Notes: generated by a model not told the origin, from the sequence alone. Shown: positions 1 through 10,628, counted from the stretch's first letter. The stretch: DNA of 64,000 nt from Streptomyces alboflavus (GCF_000716675.1 NZ_JNXT01000022.1:124001-188000); one strand, 5' to 3'. Made by a program: numbers and translations.

Positions 1-3000
1 GGTCAGCACGGTCCGGCCCCAATAGCCGCGCCCCGCCGACGCTCCGGCGACGTACAGCTCGCCCGCCGCCCCCGGTGGCACCGGCAGCAGACCGTCGCCC
101 AGGACGTACACCCGGTTGCCCGGAAGCGGCGTGCCGATCGGCGCGTTCACCGGGGCCCGCCACTCGTCCGTGCCGTCGACGGCGAACGCGGTCGCGTAGA
201 AGGTCTCGCTCTGGCCGTAGGCGTTCACCACGCGCACCCCGGGCAGCGCCTCCCGTACCCGGCGCACCAGCGAGGCGGGCAGCGCCTCGCCCGCGAACAC
301 CACCGCGTCCGCACCGATCTTGTCGCCAAGACGGTCGACGAGTTCGGTGAACGCGGAGGGAACCGTGCTGATCACACCGCCCGACCAGCCGTCGCGCTCG
401 CCCAGGACCAGCACGTCCCGGACCACCTCGACGCTGCCGCCGGTGGTCAGCGTGGTGAAGATCTCGAACACCGACACGTCGAAGTTCACCGACGTGCCCG
501 CCAGCATGCGGTACCCCGGTGAGACGCCGAGTGCGGCCGCGAGGCCCGGCAGACAGTTGGTCACGTTGCGGTGGGTGATGGCCACGCCCTTCGGGGCGCC
601 GGTGGACCCGGAGGTGTACATCACGTACGCCACGTGGTCCGGCCGCGGGGGCCGCACCTCGTCACCGAGGCCGTGGCCGGTTCCGGTTCCGGTTCCTGTT
701 CCGCTTCCGCTTCCGCCGGCCGTGATCTCGTCGAGCCCGGCGCGGGGGGTGCCGTCGTCGGGGAGTACCGCCGTGCCGGTGGCGGGGTCCGTGAGCACCA
801 GGGCCGGGCGCGCGTCGCGGAGGATGTGTGCGAGGCGCCGGCTCGGGTACTGCGGGTCGATCGGCAGATACGCGGCCCCGGACTTCAGCACGCCCAGGAG
901 CGCGACGACCAGGTCCGCCGAGCGCGGCAGCGCCACCGCCACCACGCTCTCCGGCCCGACCTCGCGCCCGGCCAGACCGTGTGCGAGGCGGTTCGCCCGT
1001 TCGTCGAGTTCGCGGTACGTCAGCGAGACCTCGCCGCACTCCACCGCGACCGTGTCCGGGGTGGCGGCGGCCTGCCGTTCGAACAACTGCGGGACGGTCA
1101 GTCCGGGTTCCGGTGCCGTCGTGTCGTCGAACCGGCCGAGCAGCCGGTCCCGTTCGGCGCGCTCCAGCACGTCGACGGCGCCCACGCGGTGGCCGGGGTC
1201 CGCCGCCAGCTGACGCAGGATCCTGCCGAAGCGGGCACCGATGCGGTCGACCTCGTCCCGGTCGAACACGCTCCGTTGGTACTGCAGCGAAAGGCGCAGC
1301 CGGTCGGAGTCGGCGAGGGCCATCACGGTCAGCGGAAAGTGCGTGGTGGCGAACGGGCGGATGCCGGTGACAGTGATGCCGGCGGCCCGGCTCGCCTCGC
1401 CGATGCCGGACCGGTCCAGGGGGAAGGACTCGAACGCGACGTAGGTGTCGAACAGCGTGGCCAGGCCCGCGGCCCGCTGGATGTCGGTGAGGGGGTGGTG
1501 ATGGTGGTCGAGGAGCGCGGCCTGCCGGTCCTGGAGAGCGGTCAGGAGCTCGGCGAGGGTGTCCCCCGGAGCACACCGCACCCGTACCGGCACCGTGTTG
1601 AGGAAGAGGCCGACCATGGAGTCCGCTCCGGTCAGGGCGGGCGGGCGGCCGGAGACGGTGGCGCCGAACACCACGTCCTGGCGACCGGTGAGCCGGGCGA
1701 GGAGGATCGCCCAGGTGCCCTGGACGACGGCGTTCACCGTGATGCCCAGTTCGGCCGCACGACGGGACAGGGCGCGCGCGATGTCGGCGGGCAGGTCCAC
1801 CTCCACCTGGCCGATGCCGGTGAGGTCCGTCCCGAGTCCGTCGGCGGGCGCGAGCAGGGTGGGCTCCTCCAGTCCTTCGAGCTCCGCGGCCCAGGCGGTG
1901 GCCGATGCCTCCTGGTCCTGTCGCGCCAGCCAGTCGAGGAAGTCCCGGTAGTCGCGCGCCCGCGGCAGCGCTGCCGCGTCGCCACCCGTGGCGTAGAGGC
2001 GCAGCAGGTCCTGTGTCAGGAGCGGCAGCGACCAGCCGTCGAACAGCACGTGGTGCGCGGTCAGGATCAGCTCCGAGCGGTCCGGGCCGAGCGTGACCAG
2101 GGACAGCCGCAGCATCGGCGGGGTCGCGGCGTCGAAGTGGGTGGCCAGGTCCTCGGCGAGGAACCGCTCGAAGGCGTCGTCCTGGCCGGGCCCGTCGAGT
2201 CCGGACAGGTCGTGGTGGAACCACGGCAGCTCGACCCCGTCGACCACCAGTTGGAGCTGGTCGCCGTCGTCGTCGGACACGAACGCGGTCCGCAGGGCGG
2301 CGTGCCGGTCGAGCAGGGCCTGTCCGGCCGCGCGCATCCGGTCCGGGTCGACGGATCCGGACAGGTGCAGCGTGTACTGCACCTGGTACGCGTCGAACGT
2401 GGTGTCGTTCAGCTGCGACTGGAACAGCAGTCCCGACTGGAGCGCGGTCAGCGGCCAGATGTCGGTGAGTCCCGGATAGCGGCGTTCCCAGGTCTCGATG
2501 GCGCTCTGGGTCACGGTCACCAGGGGGACGTCCGACGGCGTCAGACCACCCGCGTCGGCCCTCTCGGCATACCGGGTGAGGCCGATGAGGGCGTCGCACC
2601 ACAGGTCGGCGAGCTCGCGCACCTCGTCGGCGGAGAGCACGCCCGCGGGGGCGCCGAAGACGGCGCCGAGCCGGGGGCCGTCCACGGTGTCGGTGACGGT
2701 CGCGTTGATGTCCACTTCGCACAGCGCGGGCATCCGCGCGTCGTGCCCGGCGTCCAGCTCGGCCAGCTCCGCGAAGTCCGCCAGTTCGGCGGTCTGGGTG
2801 AAGCCGAGTCCGCGCAGTTCGTCAGGCATGTCGGCGGCGGAGAACCGGCCGAGGTAGTTGAAGCCGATCTGGCCGATCGGATGGTCGCGGAGCACCTCGG
2901 CGGTCTCCGGGTTGAGATACCGCAGCAGGCCGTAGCCCATGCCCTTGTCGGGGAGGGCGAGCAGTTGCTCCTTGACCGCCTTGACCACGTCGCCGGCGGC

Positions 3001-6000
3001 CCGGCCGCCCGCGAAGGCGTCGTCGATGTCGGCTCCCGCGAGGTCGAGGCGCACCGGGAACACGCTGGTGAACCAGCCCACGCTGCGGGACAGGTCCGCG
3101 CCCGGTGCCACGTCTTCCTCGCGGCCGTGCCCTTCGAGCCGGATCAGGGTCGACGGCTCGTCGACGCCGCGCCGGCGGCGCCACTGGGCGACGGCCAGGG
3201 CCAGTGCGGCCAGCAGACCGTCGTTGACCCCGCCGTGGACGGCCGCGGGCAGGTCCGTCAGAGCGGTCTCGGTGACCGGAACCGGCAGCAGGACCCGCAC
3301 CTTCTCCACGGTGGCCATCACGTCCACCTCGGGGTCCAGGCGCCGGGTGCCGAGAACGGGGTCGGGACCCGCCACCACCGAGCGCCACAGCGGTAGTTCC
3401 GCCACCCGTTCCGGGGCGGCGGCCGCGTCCACCAAGGCATGTGCCCAGCGCCGGACGGATGTCGTCACCGGTGCCGGATCCGGGACGCGCCCGGCCCGCA
3501 CCTGCTGCCACGCCGCGGCGAAGTCGGGCATCAGGATCCGCCACGACACTCCGTCGATCACCATGTGGTGGAAGGCGACCAGGAGCCGGCCGGGACCGGC
3601 GGACGCCGTGGTGGCAGCGGTGGCCGCAGGGGAAGAGGCGGCTGCGGAGTCGGCGCCGGGCCCGTCGCCCTCGGTGGCCGGGTCGAACCACACGAACTGC
3701 GCCACCAGACCGGCTGCCGGGTCCATTCTCCCGGCAGCCGCGTCGAGTTCGCCCAGCAGCAGGGGCCGCCATGACTCCGCGTCCCAGTGCCCGGAGCACG
3801 CGACGCGCCGGATCAGCGGGTCCACGGCCGCCGAACCCGGCGGGGAGACGTGCAGGCCCGGGCCCTCGCCCGGCCGCTCGGGCCCGGTGCCGGTGTCGGC
3901 GCCGGTCACGAGCCGGGCGCGCAGCAGATCGTGCCGGTCGAGCACCGCGCCGAGCGTCGCGGCGAGACCGGCCCGGTCGATGTCTTCCGGCAGTTCGAGC
4001 ACGACGGCCTGTACGAGCCGGTCGAAACCGGGGCCGCGTTCCATGATCCACCGTGCCACCGGCATCAGCGGCATCCATCCGGTACCGCCGCCGGCCAGCT
4101 CGGTGAGGACCGGCTCCGGGCCGGACCCGCGGTGCGCGGCGGCCTCGGCCAGGGCGGCCACGGTCCGGTGCTCGAAGATCTCCCGCGAGCTGAGCTGCGT
4201 GCCCTGTGCGCGCGCCCGCGACACGATCTGGATGGACTGGATGCTGTCGCCGCCGAGCGCGAAGAAGTCGTCGTCGATGCCGACCCGGTCGAGCCCGAGG
4301 ACCTCGGCGAACAGCTCCGCGAGGATCTCCTCGGCGCGGGTGCGCGGCGCCCGGTAGTCGCCGCCGCCGAACTCCGGCTCCGGCAGCGCCGCCCGGTCCA
4401 GCTTCTCGTTCGGGGTCAGCGGCAGCCGGTCGAGCACCATGAAGACCGACGGCACCATGTACTCAGGCAGGCGGCCCGCGACGAACCCGCGCAGGTCCCC
4501 GGCCCGGAAGCCGGAGTCGATGGCGATGCTGCCGCCGGCAGGACCCCAGCCTGCCGTGCCGGAGTCGACCGGGACGACGTACGCCACCAGTTGCTTGCCC
4601 CCGGCGCCGCCGGAGGGCTCGCGGGCGATCACCGCCGCGTGTGCCACGCCGGGATGGGAGAGGAGCACCGTCTCGATCTCGCCGGGCTCGATCCGGAAGC
4701 CCCGCACCTTCACCTGGGTGTCGACGCGCCCCTGGTAGACCAGCTCGCCGCCGGGAGTGAGCAGCACCACGTCGCCGGTCCGGTACATCCGCTCACCGGG
4801 GTCACCGTACGGGCAGGCCACGAAGCGCTCCGCGGACAGCGCGGACCGGTTCAGGTAGCCGCGCGCCACTCCGACACCGGCCAGATACAGCTCACCGGCC
4901 GTCCCCGCCGGAACCGGCCGCAACTGGTCGTCCAGTACATGGGCACTCATGTTGTCCATGGAGCGACCGATCGGGATGTCGTCACCGACCGGCTCGGCGG
5001 GGTCCACCGCGTGGCAGACGGCGAAGACCGTTGTCTCGGTGGGCCCGTAGCCATTGACGAACTGCGTGTGCGGGCAGGCCTCGATGGCGCGTCGGACAGC
5101 ACGCGGGGTGAGGCGCTCGCCGCCGACCCACACGGCCCTCAGCCCGGCCATGCAGCCCGGGTCCTCCTCGGCCAGGAGGTTGAAGAGGGAGGTGGTCAGG
5201 AAGAGAGAGGTGACGCCGTAGTCGCTGACCAGGCCGGCCAGCACCTGCGGGGTCAGGTCCCCGGACGGGTCCGCGACGACCGCGCCGCCGTTCAGCAGCG
5301 GCACCCACAGTTCGTAGATCGAGGCGTCGAAAGCCAGCGGAGAGTGCAGCAGCACCCGCTCGTGAGCGCCGCCGCGCCAGCGGTGGTCGAGCGCGAGACC
5401 CACCACGTCCCGGTGCGTGATGCCGATGCCCTTGGGCGTCCCGGTCGAACCGGAGGTGTAGATGACGTACGCAAGGTGTTCCGGGTGCACCGCCACACCG
5501 GTTTCCGGAGTGCTTTCATCCGCTTGCTGGGCCGTGACGGCCATGGCGTCCAGCTCGTCGAGCTCGACGATCGGGCAGTCGACCGGGGGCAGACCGGCGG
5601 CCGAGGCGGTGAGCAGCAGCACCGGCCGTACGTCGCGCAGCATGAACTCCACGCGCTCGGCCGGATAGTCCGGATCCAGGGGCAGATACGTCCCGCCGGC
5701 CTTGAGCACCGCGAGGAGCGCCGTCGCCAGGGCGGCCGAGCGGGGCATGACGACCCCCACCACCGCACCGGGAGCCACTCCGCGACGGACCAGTTCCCGC
5801 GCCAGCCGATCCGCCGCGTCGTCGAGTTCCCGGTAGGTCAGCGACGCCTCACCGGCCACCACCGCGACCGCGTCCGGAGTGCGGGCGGCCTGCCGCGCAA
5901 ATAATTCAGAAATCGTCACATCAGGCACGGAAGGCGTCGCTTCATTGAGTTCACGCAATAGCTCGTGCTGTTCCGCCGAATCGAGCACACTACCGCCCCC

Positions 6001-6045
6001 AGTTTTCGATGAATGGCTAGCACACACACTCTCCGACCGTTCCAT
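1..6045 (-). CDS. Nonribosomal peptide synthetase, first modules (A-T-E-C-A...), 3' end outside window
   Basis: Modular peptide synthetase; about 2015 residues are visible and the frame is still open at the left edge. Order from the start: adenylation domain (YTSGSTG near residue 195, NGYGPTE near 330), carrier domain (LGGDS near 597), epimerization domain ([10 protein letters not shown] near 825, EGHGRE near 968, FNYLGR near 1060), condensation domain (HHVLFDGWS near 1330) and a second adenylation domain (YTSGSTG near 1808, NAYGQSE). There is no condensation domain before the first A domain, so this is probably the initiating subunit, loading an L-amino acid and turning it to D; the next C domain should be the DCL type. 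By eye the A1 pocket reads D-A-Y-F-W-G-G-V-F and A2 reads D-V-F-T-V-A-A-Y-A. Start is uncertain: ATG 6045, or GTG 5988, which has a GGGGG run upstream. It is divergent from the P450 gene at 6392. The product is unknown. Confidence 0.93.
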   Translation of the reverse strand, partial: MERSESVCASHSSKTGGGSVLDSAEQHELLRELNEATPSVPDVTISELFARQAARTPDAVAVVAGEASLTYRELDDAADRLARELVRRGVAPGAVVGVVMPRSAALATALLAVLKAGGTYLPLDPDYPAERVEFMLRDVRPVLLLTASAAGLPPVDCPIVELDELDAMAVTAQQADESTPETGVAVHPEHLAYVIYTSGSTGTPKGIGITHRDVVGLALDHRWRGGAHERVLLHSPLAFDASIYELWVPLLNGGAVVADPSGDLTPQVLAGLVSDYGVTSLFLTTSLFNLLAEEDPGCMAGLRAVWVGGERLTPRAVRRAIEACPHTQFVNGYGPTETTVFAVCHAVDPAEPVGDDIPIGRSMDNMSAHVLDDQLRPVPAGTAGELYLAGVGVARGYLNRSALSAERFVACPYGDPGERMYRTGDVVLLTPGGELVYQGRVDTQVKVRGFRIEPGEIETVLLSHPGVAHAAVIAREPSGGAGGKQLVAYVVPVDSGTAGWGPAGGSIAIDSGFRAGDLRGFVAGRLPEYMVPSVFMVLDRLPLTPNEKLDRAALPEPEFGGGDYRAPRTRAEEILAELFAEVLGLDRVGIDDDFFALGGDSIQSIQIVSRARAQGTQLSSREIFEHRTVAALAEAAAHRGSGPEPVLTELAGGGTGWMPLMPVARWIMERGPGFDRLVQAVVLELPEDIDRAGLAATLGAVLDRHDLLRARLVTGADTGTGPERPGEGPGLHVSPPGSAAVDPLIRRVACSGHWDAESWRPLLLGELDAAAGRMDPAAGLVAQFVWFDPATEGDGPGADSAAASSPAATAATTASAGPGRLLVAFHHMVIDGVSWRILMPDFAAAWQQVRAGRVPDPAPVTTSVRRWAHALVDAAAAPERVAELPLWRSVVAGPDPVLGTRRLDPEVDVMATVEKVRVLLPVPVTETALTDLPAAVHGGVNDGLLAALALAVAQWRRRRGVDEPSTLIRLEGHGREEDVAPGADLSRSVGWFTSVFPVRLDLAGADIDDAFAGGRAAGDVVKAVKEQLLALPDKGMGYGLLRYLNPETAEVLRDHPIGQIGFNYLGRFSAADMPDELRGLGFTQTAELADFAELAELDAGHDARMPALCEVDINATVTDTVDGPRLGAVFGAPAGVLSADEVRELADLWCDALIGLTRYAERADAGGLTPSDVPLVTVTQSAIETWERRYPGLTDIWPLTALQSGLLFQSQLNDTTFDAYQVQYTLHLSGSVDPDRMRAAGQALLDRHAALRTAFVSDDDGDQLQLVVDGVELPWFHHDLSGLDGPGQDDAFERFLAEDLATHFDAATPPMLRLSLVTLGPDRSELILTAHHVLFDGWSLPLLTQDLLRLYATGGDAAALPRARDYRDFLDWLARQDQEASATAWAAELEGLEEPTLLAPADGLGTDLTGIGQVEVDLPADIARALSRRAAELGITVNAVVQGTWAILLARLTGRQDVVFGATVSGRPPALTGADSMVGLFLNTVPVRVRCAPGDTLAELLTALQDRQAALLDHHHHPLTDIQRAAGLATLFDTYVAFESFPLDRSGIGEASRAAGITVTGIRPFATTHFPLTVMALADSDRLRLSLQYQRSVFDRDEVDRIGARFGRILRQLAADPGHRVGAVDVLERAERDRLLGRFDDTTAPEPGLTVPQLFERQAAATPDTVAVECGEVSLTYRELDERANRLAHGLAGREVGPESVVAVALPRSADLVVALLGVLKSGAAYLPIDPQYPSRRLAHILRDARPALVLTDPATGTAVLPDDGTPRAGLDEITAGGSGSGTGTGTGTGHGLGDEVRPPRPDHVAYVMYTSGSTGAPKGVAITHRNVTNCLPGLAAALGVSPGYRMLAGTSVNFDVSVFEIFTTLTTGGSVEVVRDVLVLGERDGWSGGVISTVPSAFTELVDRLGDKIGADAVVFAGEALPASLVRRVREALPGVRVVNAYGQSETFYATAFAVDGTDEWRAPVNAPIGTPLPGNRVYVLGDGLLPVPPGAAGELYVAGASAGRGYWGRTVLT
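672..714. repeat. Hexanucleotide repeat inside the second adenylation domain
   Basis: Six hexamers in a row (three GGTTCC, then TGTTCC and two GCTTCC, core 679-714) encode an alternating Gly-Ser/Gly-Thr stretch on the minus strand, about 13 residues before the TSGSTG motif of A2. The repeat keeps the reading frame. It looks like a slippage-made flexible loop on the domain surface. Its length may vary between strains. Confidence 0.8.
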
Positions 6046-6391
6046 CCGCAGCGCAGCCGGGTCAAGGCATCCAGAATTTTGACGAGGCCGCCGACACGCT
6101 TCAGCCCGGTCGGCCGCACCGAAAATGTCCCGCTGACAGTACGGCGCGATTCAATTCCCCGGAAAACATCCCGACTGGTAAAGCAGGGGTAATTCAAGCC
6201 ACCACACCAGCGACCGACCGATACGCCATCCAGGACATTTCATGCACCCCACCTGCAACGATGACCAGGCCGTCAGAATCTGGCCCAATAAATATCTGAC
6301 TTGATCCTTGCACCACGCCTGACCATGCCTTGCGGTCGGCATCCCGTCCGTGATGCGCTCGAGCACCAGCCGGTATGAAAGGGGAATTCAG
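6046..6391. other. Divergent intergenic region between NRPS and P450 gene
   Basis: About 350 bases separating the minus-strand NRPS from the plus-strand P450. It is less GC-rich than its flanks (for example AATAAATATC near 6288), as expected for a two-way promoter region. An AAAGGGG ribosome-binding site (6378-6384) serves the P450. I see no clear palindromic operator and no gene. Confidence 0.5.
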
Positions 6392-7588
6392 ATGACCACC
6401 AAACTCGTCGACAGGTGGGGCATCCATCCGGGTCACTTGTGGCTGCGCGGGCAACGCCCGGAGCACCCCGTCCAGTTCGACGAGGAACAGAAGGTCTGGA
6501 ACGTCTACGGATACGCGGAAGCACTGCGGATCCTCGGCGAACCGAAAACCTTCTCCTCCAACACTGCGCGTCTGTTCCCCGTGACCCTCGACGAGTCGCT
6601 CAGCGAGGGCGACATGTCGCAGATGGACCCCCCGGACCACCGAAAGATCCGCAATCTGGTCAGCCAGGCGTTCACGCCGAAGCTCGTGGCCGGACTCGAA
6701 CCCCGCATCGAAGAGATCGCCCGGGAACTGGTCGACGCCGTGTCCGACCAGGACAGCATGGAACTGGTCGCCGACGTGGCCTACCCGCTGCCGGTCATCG
6801 TGATAGCCGAGATGCTCGGCGTCCCGAGCAGTGACCGGCACATGTTCAAGGGCTGGGCCGACAAGATCATCGAGAGCCTCAGCGGCTTCGCCTTCCTGAA
6901 CGACGGCGAGGAGGGTGAGAACAACATCAATGACGCCATGGCCCACATCCGGCCGCTGCTCGAGTATTTGCGCGAGCACGCGACCGAGCGCAGGAAGCGG
7001 CCACGGCAGGACCTGTTGACCCACCTCACCCAGGCCGAGGTCGACGGTGAGCGCCTCACCGACAACGAAGTCGTGAATATCGCGAACATCCTGCTGATCA
7101 CCGGGCACATCACCACCACGATGCTGCTCGGCAACACCATGCTGTGTCTGGACGGCCACCCGGAGGAGGCGGCCCGGGTACGCGCGGACCGGTCCCTGGT
7201 GCCGACCACCATCGAAGAAGCACTCAGGCTCCTCAGCCCGTCCGCGGGAATTTCGCGCGCCACTTCCACGGACGTGGAACTGGCCGGGCAGCTCATCCCC
7301 AAGGACCAGTTGCTGCTGCTCTGGCTCGGCGCGGCGAACCGGGACGGGAACCAGTTCACCGACCCGGACACGTTCGACCCGGCCCGCGACCCCAATCCGC
7401 ACTTCGGGTTCGGCCGCGGCATCCACTTCTGCATCGGCGCGCCACTGGCCCGCATGGAAGGCCGAATCGCGCTCAACCTTCTCTTCGACCGCTTTCCCAC
7501 CATGCGCACCGATCCCGACAATCCACCGACGTTCTTTCCGACTCCGGACATGATCGGCGTCAACACGCTGCCGCTGTCCATGCGTTAG
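6392..7588 (+). CDS. Cytochrome P450, EryK/CYP113-like
   Basis: Soluble bacterial cytochrome P450 of 398 residues, full length for the class. Visible motifs: I-helix GHITTTMLLG near residue 237, the ExxR motif in EEALRLL near 275, and the heme-ligand loop FGRGIHFCIG with Cys near 347. The usual acidic residue of the I-helix is Ile here (GHIT instead of GHET/D); from memory EryK (CYP113A1, erythromycin C-12 hydroxylase) has the same HITTT sequence. It presumably oxidises the NRPS product or a carrier-bound residue, with electrons from ferredoxin partners not found in the window. The start is ATG 6392 behind AAAGGGG; an in-frame upstream ATG at 6350 has no such site. It is a paralogue of the P450 at 9435-10628, and the two share long matching stretches. 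Confidence 0.93.
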   Translation: MTTKLVDRWGIHPGHLWLRGQRPEHPVQFDEEQKVWNVYGYAEALRILGEPKTFSSNTARLFPVTLDESLSEGDMSQMDPPDHRKIRNLVSQAFTPKLVAGLEPRIEEIARELVDAVSDQDSMELVADVAYPLPVIVIAEMLGVPSSDRHMFKGWADKIIESLSGFAFLNDGEEGENNINDAMAHIRPLLEYLREHATERRKRPRQDLLTHLTQAEVDGERLTDNEVVNIANILLITGHITTTMLLGNTMLCLDGHPEEAARVRADRSLVPTTIEEALRLLSPSAGISRATSTDVELAGQLIPKDQLLLLWLGAANRDGNQFTDPDTFDPARDPNPHFGFGRGIHFCIGAPLARMEGRIALNLLFDRFPTMRTDPDNPPTFFPTPDMIGVNTLPLSMR

Positions 7589-7713
7589 CGCGCCCCTGGT
7601 TCAGCTGTACCCCGTTGCGGTCGCCCGGTCTCGGACCGGGCGACCGCAACGCGCCGTTTCCATGGACCGCCCGCCGCGCATGTTCGAAATCCAAGGGAAA
7701 GGAATGATGCGCC

Positions 7714-8440
7714 ATGAATCAAATGTCGCTGCTGGAGCTGGCCTTCGGCCACATCCCGGCACGCATCCTGCACGCCGCCGTCGAGCTGAGGCTCGCCGAC
7801 GGGTTCACCGACGGCCCACAGGACCACCGGGATCTCGCCAAACGCACCGACACGGACCCGGCCGCCCTGCACAGGCTGCTGCGCGCCCTGGCCGGCCTCG
7901 GCGTGGTGACCCAGGTCGACGCCGACCGGTTCGAACTCACCGAGCTCGGGGGGCAGCTGCGCGCCGACGCACCCGACTCGATCCGGGACCATGTGCTGCT
8001 GCACGCCGTCCCCGAGGTCTGGCGGTCCTGGGGCGGGCTCGGTCACAGCGTGCGGACCGGGGCGCCCGCGCGCGACCCGGAGACCGGCCGGACGGCCGCT
8101 GAATTCACCCTGAGCGACCCCGAGTTGGCGGCGACCTATCACAAGGCCCTGGCGGACGGCAGCCGCATGCTCGCGCCGGAGATCGTTCGGGCCGGTGACT
8201 TCGGCCGGTTCGGCACGGTCGCCGACATCGGAGGCGGGGACGGCACACTGCTCGCCGCGATCCTGTCCGCGGTACCCGGTCCGCGTGGAGGGCGACCTCA
8301 ACATGCTGGTCTGGAGCGGTGGCCGGGAACGGACCGAGGACGACTTCCGTGCCCTCCTCGGCGCCGCCGGGCTCTCCCTCACCACCACGACCGAGGTGGT
8401 GCCCGGGTACCACCTGGTGGAGGCCGAGCCCGCGCCATGA
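7714..8440 (+). pseudogene. SAM-dependent O-methyltransferase, internally deleted and frameshifted
   Basis: The first 189 or so residues (start ATG 7714, GGGAAAGGA upstream) match the N-terminal helical/winged-helix dimerisation region and the SAM-binding start (DIGGGDGTLL near residue 172) of small-molecule O-methyltransferases (PF00891 type). Just after the sequence AAILSAVPG, near 8280, the frame shifts by one. What continues in the new frame (from RVEGDLNM to the stop at 8440) is the extreme C-terminus of the same family. The part between, normally about 100 residues with the acidic SAM loop and the catalytic His region, is missing. The gene therefore seems dead unless this is a sequencing or assembly error. 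It sits 125 bases behind the P450 and is probably cotranscribed with it. Confidence 0.85.
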
Positions 8441-8449
8441 GGCGGCCGC

Positions 8450-8486
8450 CCGAAGTGCTCGCCGCCCGAGTCGGCGAGCACTTCGG
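8450..8486. terminator. Bidirectional hairpin between the two methyltransferase genes
   Basis: Perfect 15-bp arms (8450-8464 and 8472-8486) around a 7-base loop. It lies between the ends of two convergent genes (stops at 8440 and 8535), so it can serve both. There is no strong T-run, which is common in Streptomyces. Confidence 0.75.
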
Positions 8487-8534
8487 CGCACAACGGCACG
8501 CATGGACGGCTCCCGAGAGAGCGCGGCGGCCGGG

Positions 8535-9300
8535 TCAGGCCGTGGGCGTGGCCTCGACGACGTGGAACCCGGTCTGCTGCCCGTCGGCGAGCACCTCGGT
8601 GATGCTCGTGAACGTGAAGCCCGAAGCGTCGAAGAGCTCCCGGTACTCCTCCTCGCTCCGCTCGGCACCGCCGCAGCCGACCATGATGCCGAGGTCGGCG
8701 AAGGCGATCACGTTGTCCTTGGTCATGATCGACGGCAGGACGGTCTCGACGAGGAGGAGCCGGGCGCCCGGCCCCATGGCCGCCCGGCAGTTGCGCAGCA
8801 CGACCACCGACTTCTCGTCGTCCCAGTCGTGGATCACGTTCTTCAACAGATAGGCGTCGGCCCCCGACGGCACCGACGTGAAGAAGTCTCCCCCGACGAT
8901 CTCGCACCGGTCCGCGACCCCGGCTTCGCCGAGGATGGCCGGTGCCGTCTCCATGGCCGTGGGCAGGTCGTAGAGCAGCCCACGCGGACTCGGGCGTCTT
9001 GGTGAGCAGGACCGTGTCCCGCACCGAGTCGGGTGCGTCGGCGCGCAGTTGCCCCCCGAGCTCGGTGAGTTCGAACCGATCGGCGTCGACCTGGGTGACC
9101 ACGCCCTCCCCGACGAGCGCCCGCAAGAGCCTGCGCAGCGTACGCGGGTCCGCGCCCGTCACCTTGGCGAGCTTCTGGTAACTGCGCGGACCGCCGTCGA
9201 ACGCGTCGGCGAGGCGTAGTTCGGCGGCCACGTACAGAATCTCCGCGGTGATGTAGCCGAGGGCCATCTTCGCCAGCGAAGGCTGTATCTGCTGATCCAT
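8535..9300 (-). pseudogene. SAM-dependent O-methyltransferase, second copy, lacking its SAM-binding core
   Basis: Starts at ATG 9300 (GAGAGGAAA upstream). About 107 residues of the N-terminal dimerisation region run to KTPESAWAA. The frame then shifts near 8975-8985 and continues as LLYDLPTAME through to the normal C-terminus (GGDFFTSVPSGAD, KNVIHDWDDE with the catalytic His, stop at 8535). About 90 residues, including the GGGDG SAM-binding motif, are missing between the two pieces. The N-terminal part closely resembles that of the plus-strand copy (LTELGGQLRADAPDS in both). It lies 134 bases behind the second P450 and would be cotranscribed with it. As read, neither frame encodes an active enzyme. 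Confidence 0.85.
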
Positions 9301-9434
9301 CGTACGAATTTCCTCTCTCATACGTCCTGCTGACCGGACACCGTTGGCAGAGCGACACGTGAGATGGTCCCTGCCACTTCCGGTCGGCAATTCTGTTGTT
9401 CTGGCGAGGTGTTCGTGAGCTGGTCGGCGGCGCG

Positions 9435-10628
9435 CTATGCGACGCGGAGCGGGAGAATCCTGGCGCCGGCCAGATCCATGGACGGGAAGAACACCGGCGG
9501 GCTGTCCGGGTCCGTGTGCATGGCGGAATAGCGGTCCAGGAGGACGTTCAACGCGACGCGGCCCTCCAGACGTGCCAGGGGCGCGCCGACGCAGTAGTGA
9601 TTGCCGCGGCTGAACGCGATGTGCGGGTTGGGGTCGCGGGTCGGATCGAAGACGTCCGCGTCGGCGAACTGCCGGCCGTCCCGGTTCGCCGCCGCCAGCC
9701 ACACCACGAGCATCTGGTCGGCGGGCACCACCTGTCCGCCGATGTTCACCTCGGTGGTGGTGGCGCGGGAAGTCGCCGGGAAGGGGCTCAGGAAGCGCAG
9801 GGACTCCTCGATGGTGGACGGCACCAGCGTGCGGTCCGCGCGGACCCGGGCCGCGTGTTCCGGGTACGCGTCCAGGCACAGCACCGTGCTGCCCAGCAGC
9901 ATCGTCGTGGTGATGTGCCCGGCGAACATCACGATGGTCCCGAAGTTCGCCACCTCGCCGTCGGTCAGCCGCCTGCCGTCGACCTCCGCCTGAACCAGCC
10001 GGGTCAGCAGGTCCTCCCGCGGCGCCCTCCGGCGCTCGGAGGCGTGTTCGTGCAGGTAACCGTGGAGTTGCCGCATCTGGTCGTCGAGGGTACGGAGGTT
10101 GCCGTCACCCACCTCGCTGTTGTCGATGAGATCGAACGGGCTCTTGTTCTCGGTGATCTGATACGTCAGCTGCTTGAGCATCTCGCGGTCGCTGCGGGGC
10201 AGGCCGAGCAGTTCGGCGATCACGATCACCGGCAGCGGGAAGGCGAGAGCCTCCACGAAGTCGAACCGGTCGGCGCCGGCCACCTCGTCGAGGAGTTCCT
10301 CGGTGATCTCGCGGATCCGCGGTTCGAGGTCGCCCACGACCTTCGGGGTGAACGCGCTGCTGATCAGCGCGCGCAGCTTGGTGTGTTCGGGAGGGTCTAA
10401 GTGCGTCACATCGCCCTCGGAGAGCGCCGGGTCGATGTCCACGGGGAACAGGTGCGCGGTGTCGGACGTGTACGTCGCCGGGTCGCCGAGGATCTCACTG
10501 GCCTCCGCGTAGCCGTAGACGTTCCACATCGCGTGCTTCTCGTCGAAATCCACCGGCTGCTCCGGGCGGATCCCGCGCAGCCAGAAATGCTCGGGCCGTA
10601 TGTTCCATCGCTCGTCGAGGGCGGTCAT
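9435..10628 (-). CDS. Cytochrome P450, EryK/CYP113-like, second copy
   Basis: 397 residues, with I-helix AGHITTTMLLG, ExxR in EESLRFL and heme loop FSRGNHYCVG (Cys near residue 346). As in the first P450 the acidic I-helix residue is Ile; the first Gly of the usual FGxGxHxC heme motif is also Ser here. The start is ATG 10628 behind GGAGGT; a TTG directly before it is possible. It opens the minus-strand half of an inverted P450-methyltransferase duplication and faces the first copy. Conserved blocks such as WNVYGYAEA, FPLPVIVIAE and HITTTMLLG show the common origin, but the two have clearly diverged, so they probably act at different positions of the peptide. Confidence 0.93.
   Translation of the reverse strand: MTALDERWNIRPEHFWLRGIRPEQPVDFDEKHAMWNVYGYAEASEILGDPATYTSDTAHLFPVDIDPALSEGDVTHLDPPEHTKLRALISSAFTPKVVGDLEPRIREITEELLDEVAGADRFDFVEALAFPLPVIVIAELLGLPRSDREMLKQLTYQITENKSPFDLIDNSEVGDGNLRTLDDQMRQLHGYLHEHASERRRAPREDLLTRLVQAEVDGRRLTDGEVANFGTIVMFAGHITTTMLLGSTVLCLDAYPEHAARVRADRTLVPSTIEESLRFLSPFPATSRATTTEVNIGGQVVPADQMLVVWLAAANRDGRQFADADVFDPTRDPNPHIAFSRGNHYCVGAPLARLEGRVALNVLLDRYSAMHTDPDSPPVFFPSMDLAGARILPLRVA

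Noticed and set aside
571..3396. Long plus-strand open frame (941 codons) opposite the NRPS
   Set aside because: It is a mirror of the high-GC minus-strand NRPS codons, has no domain-like sequence and no ribosome-binding site.
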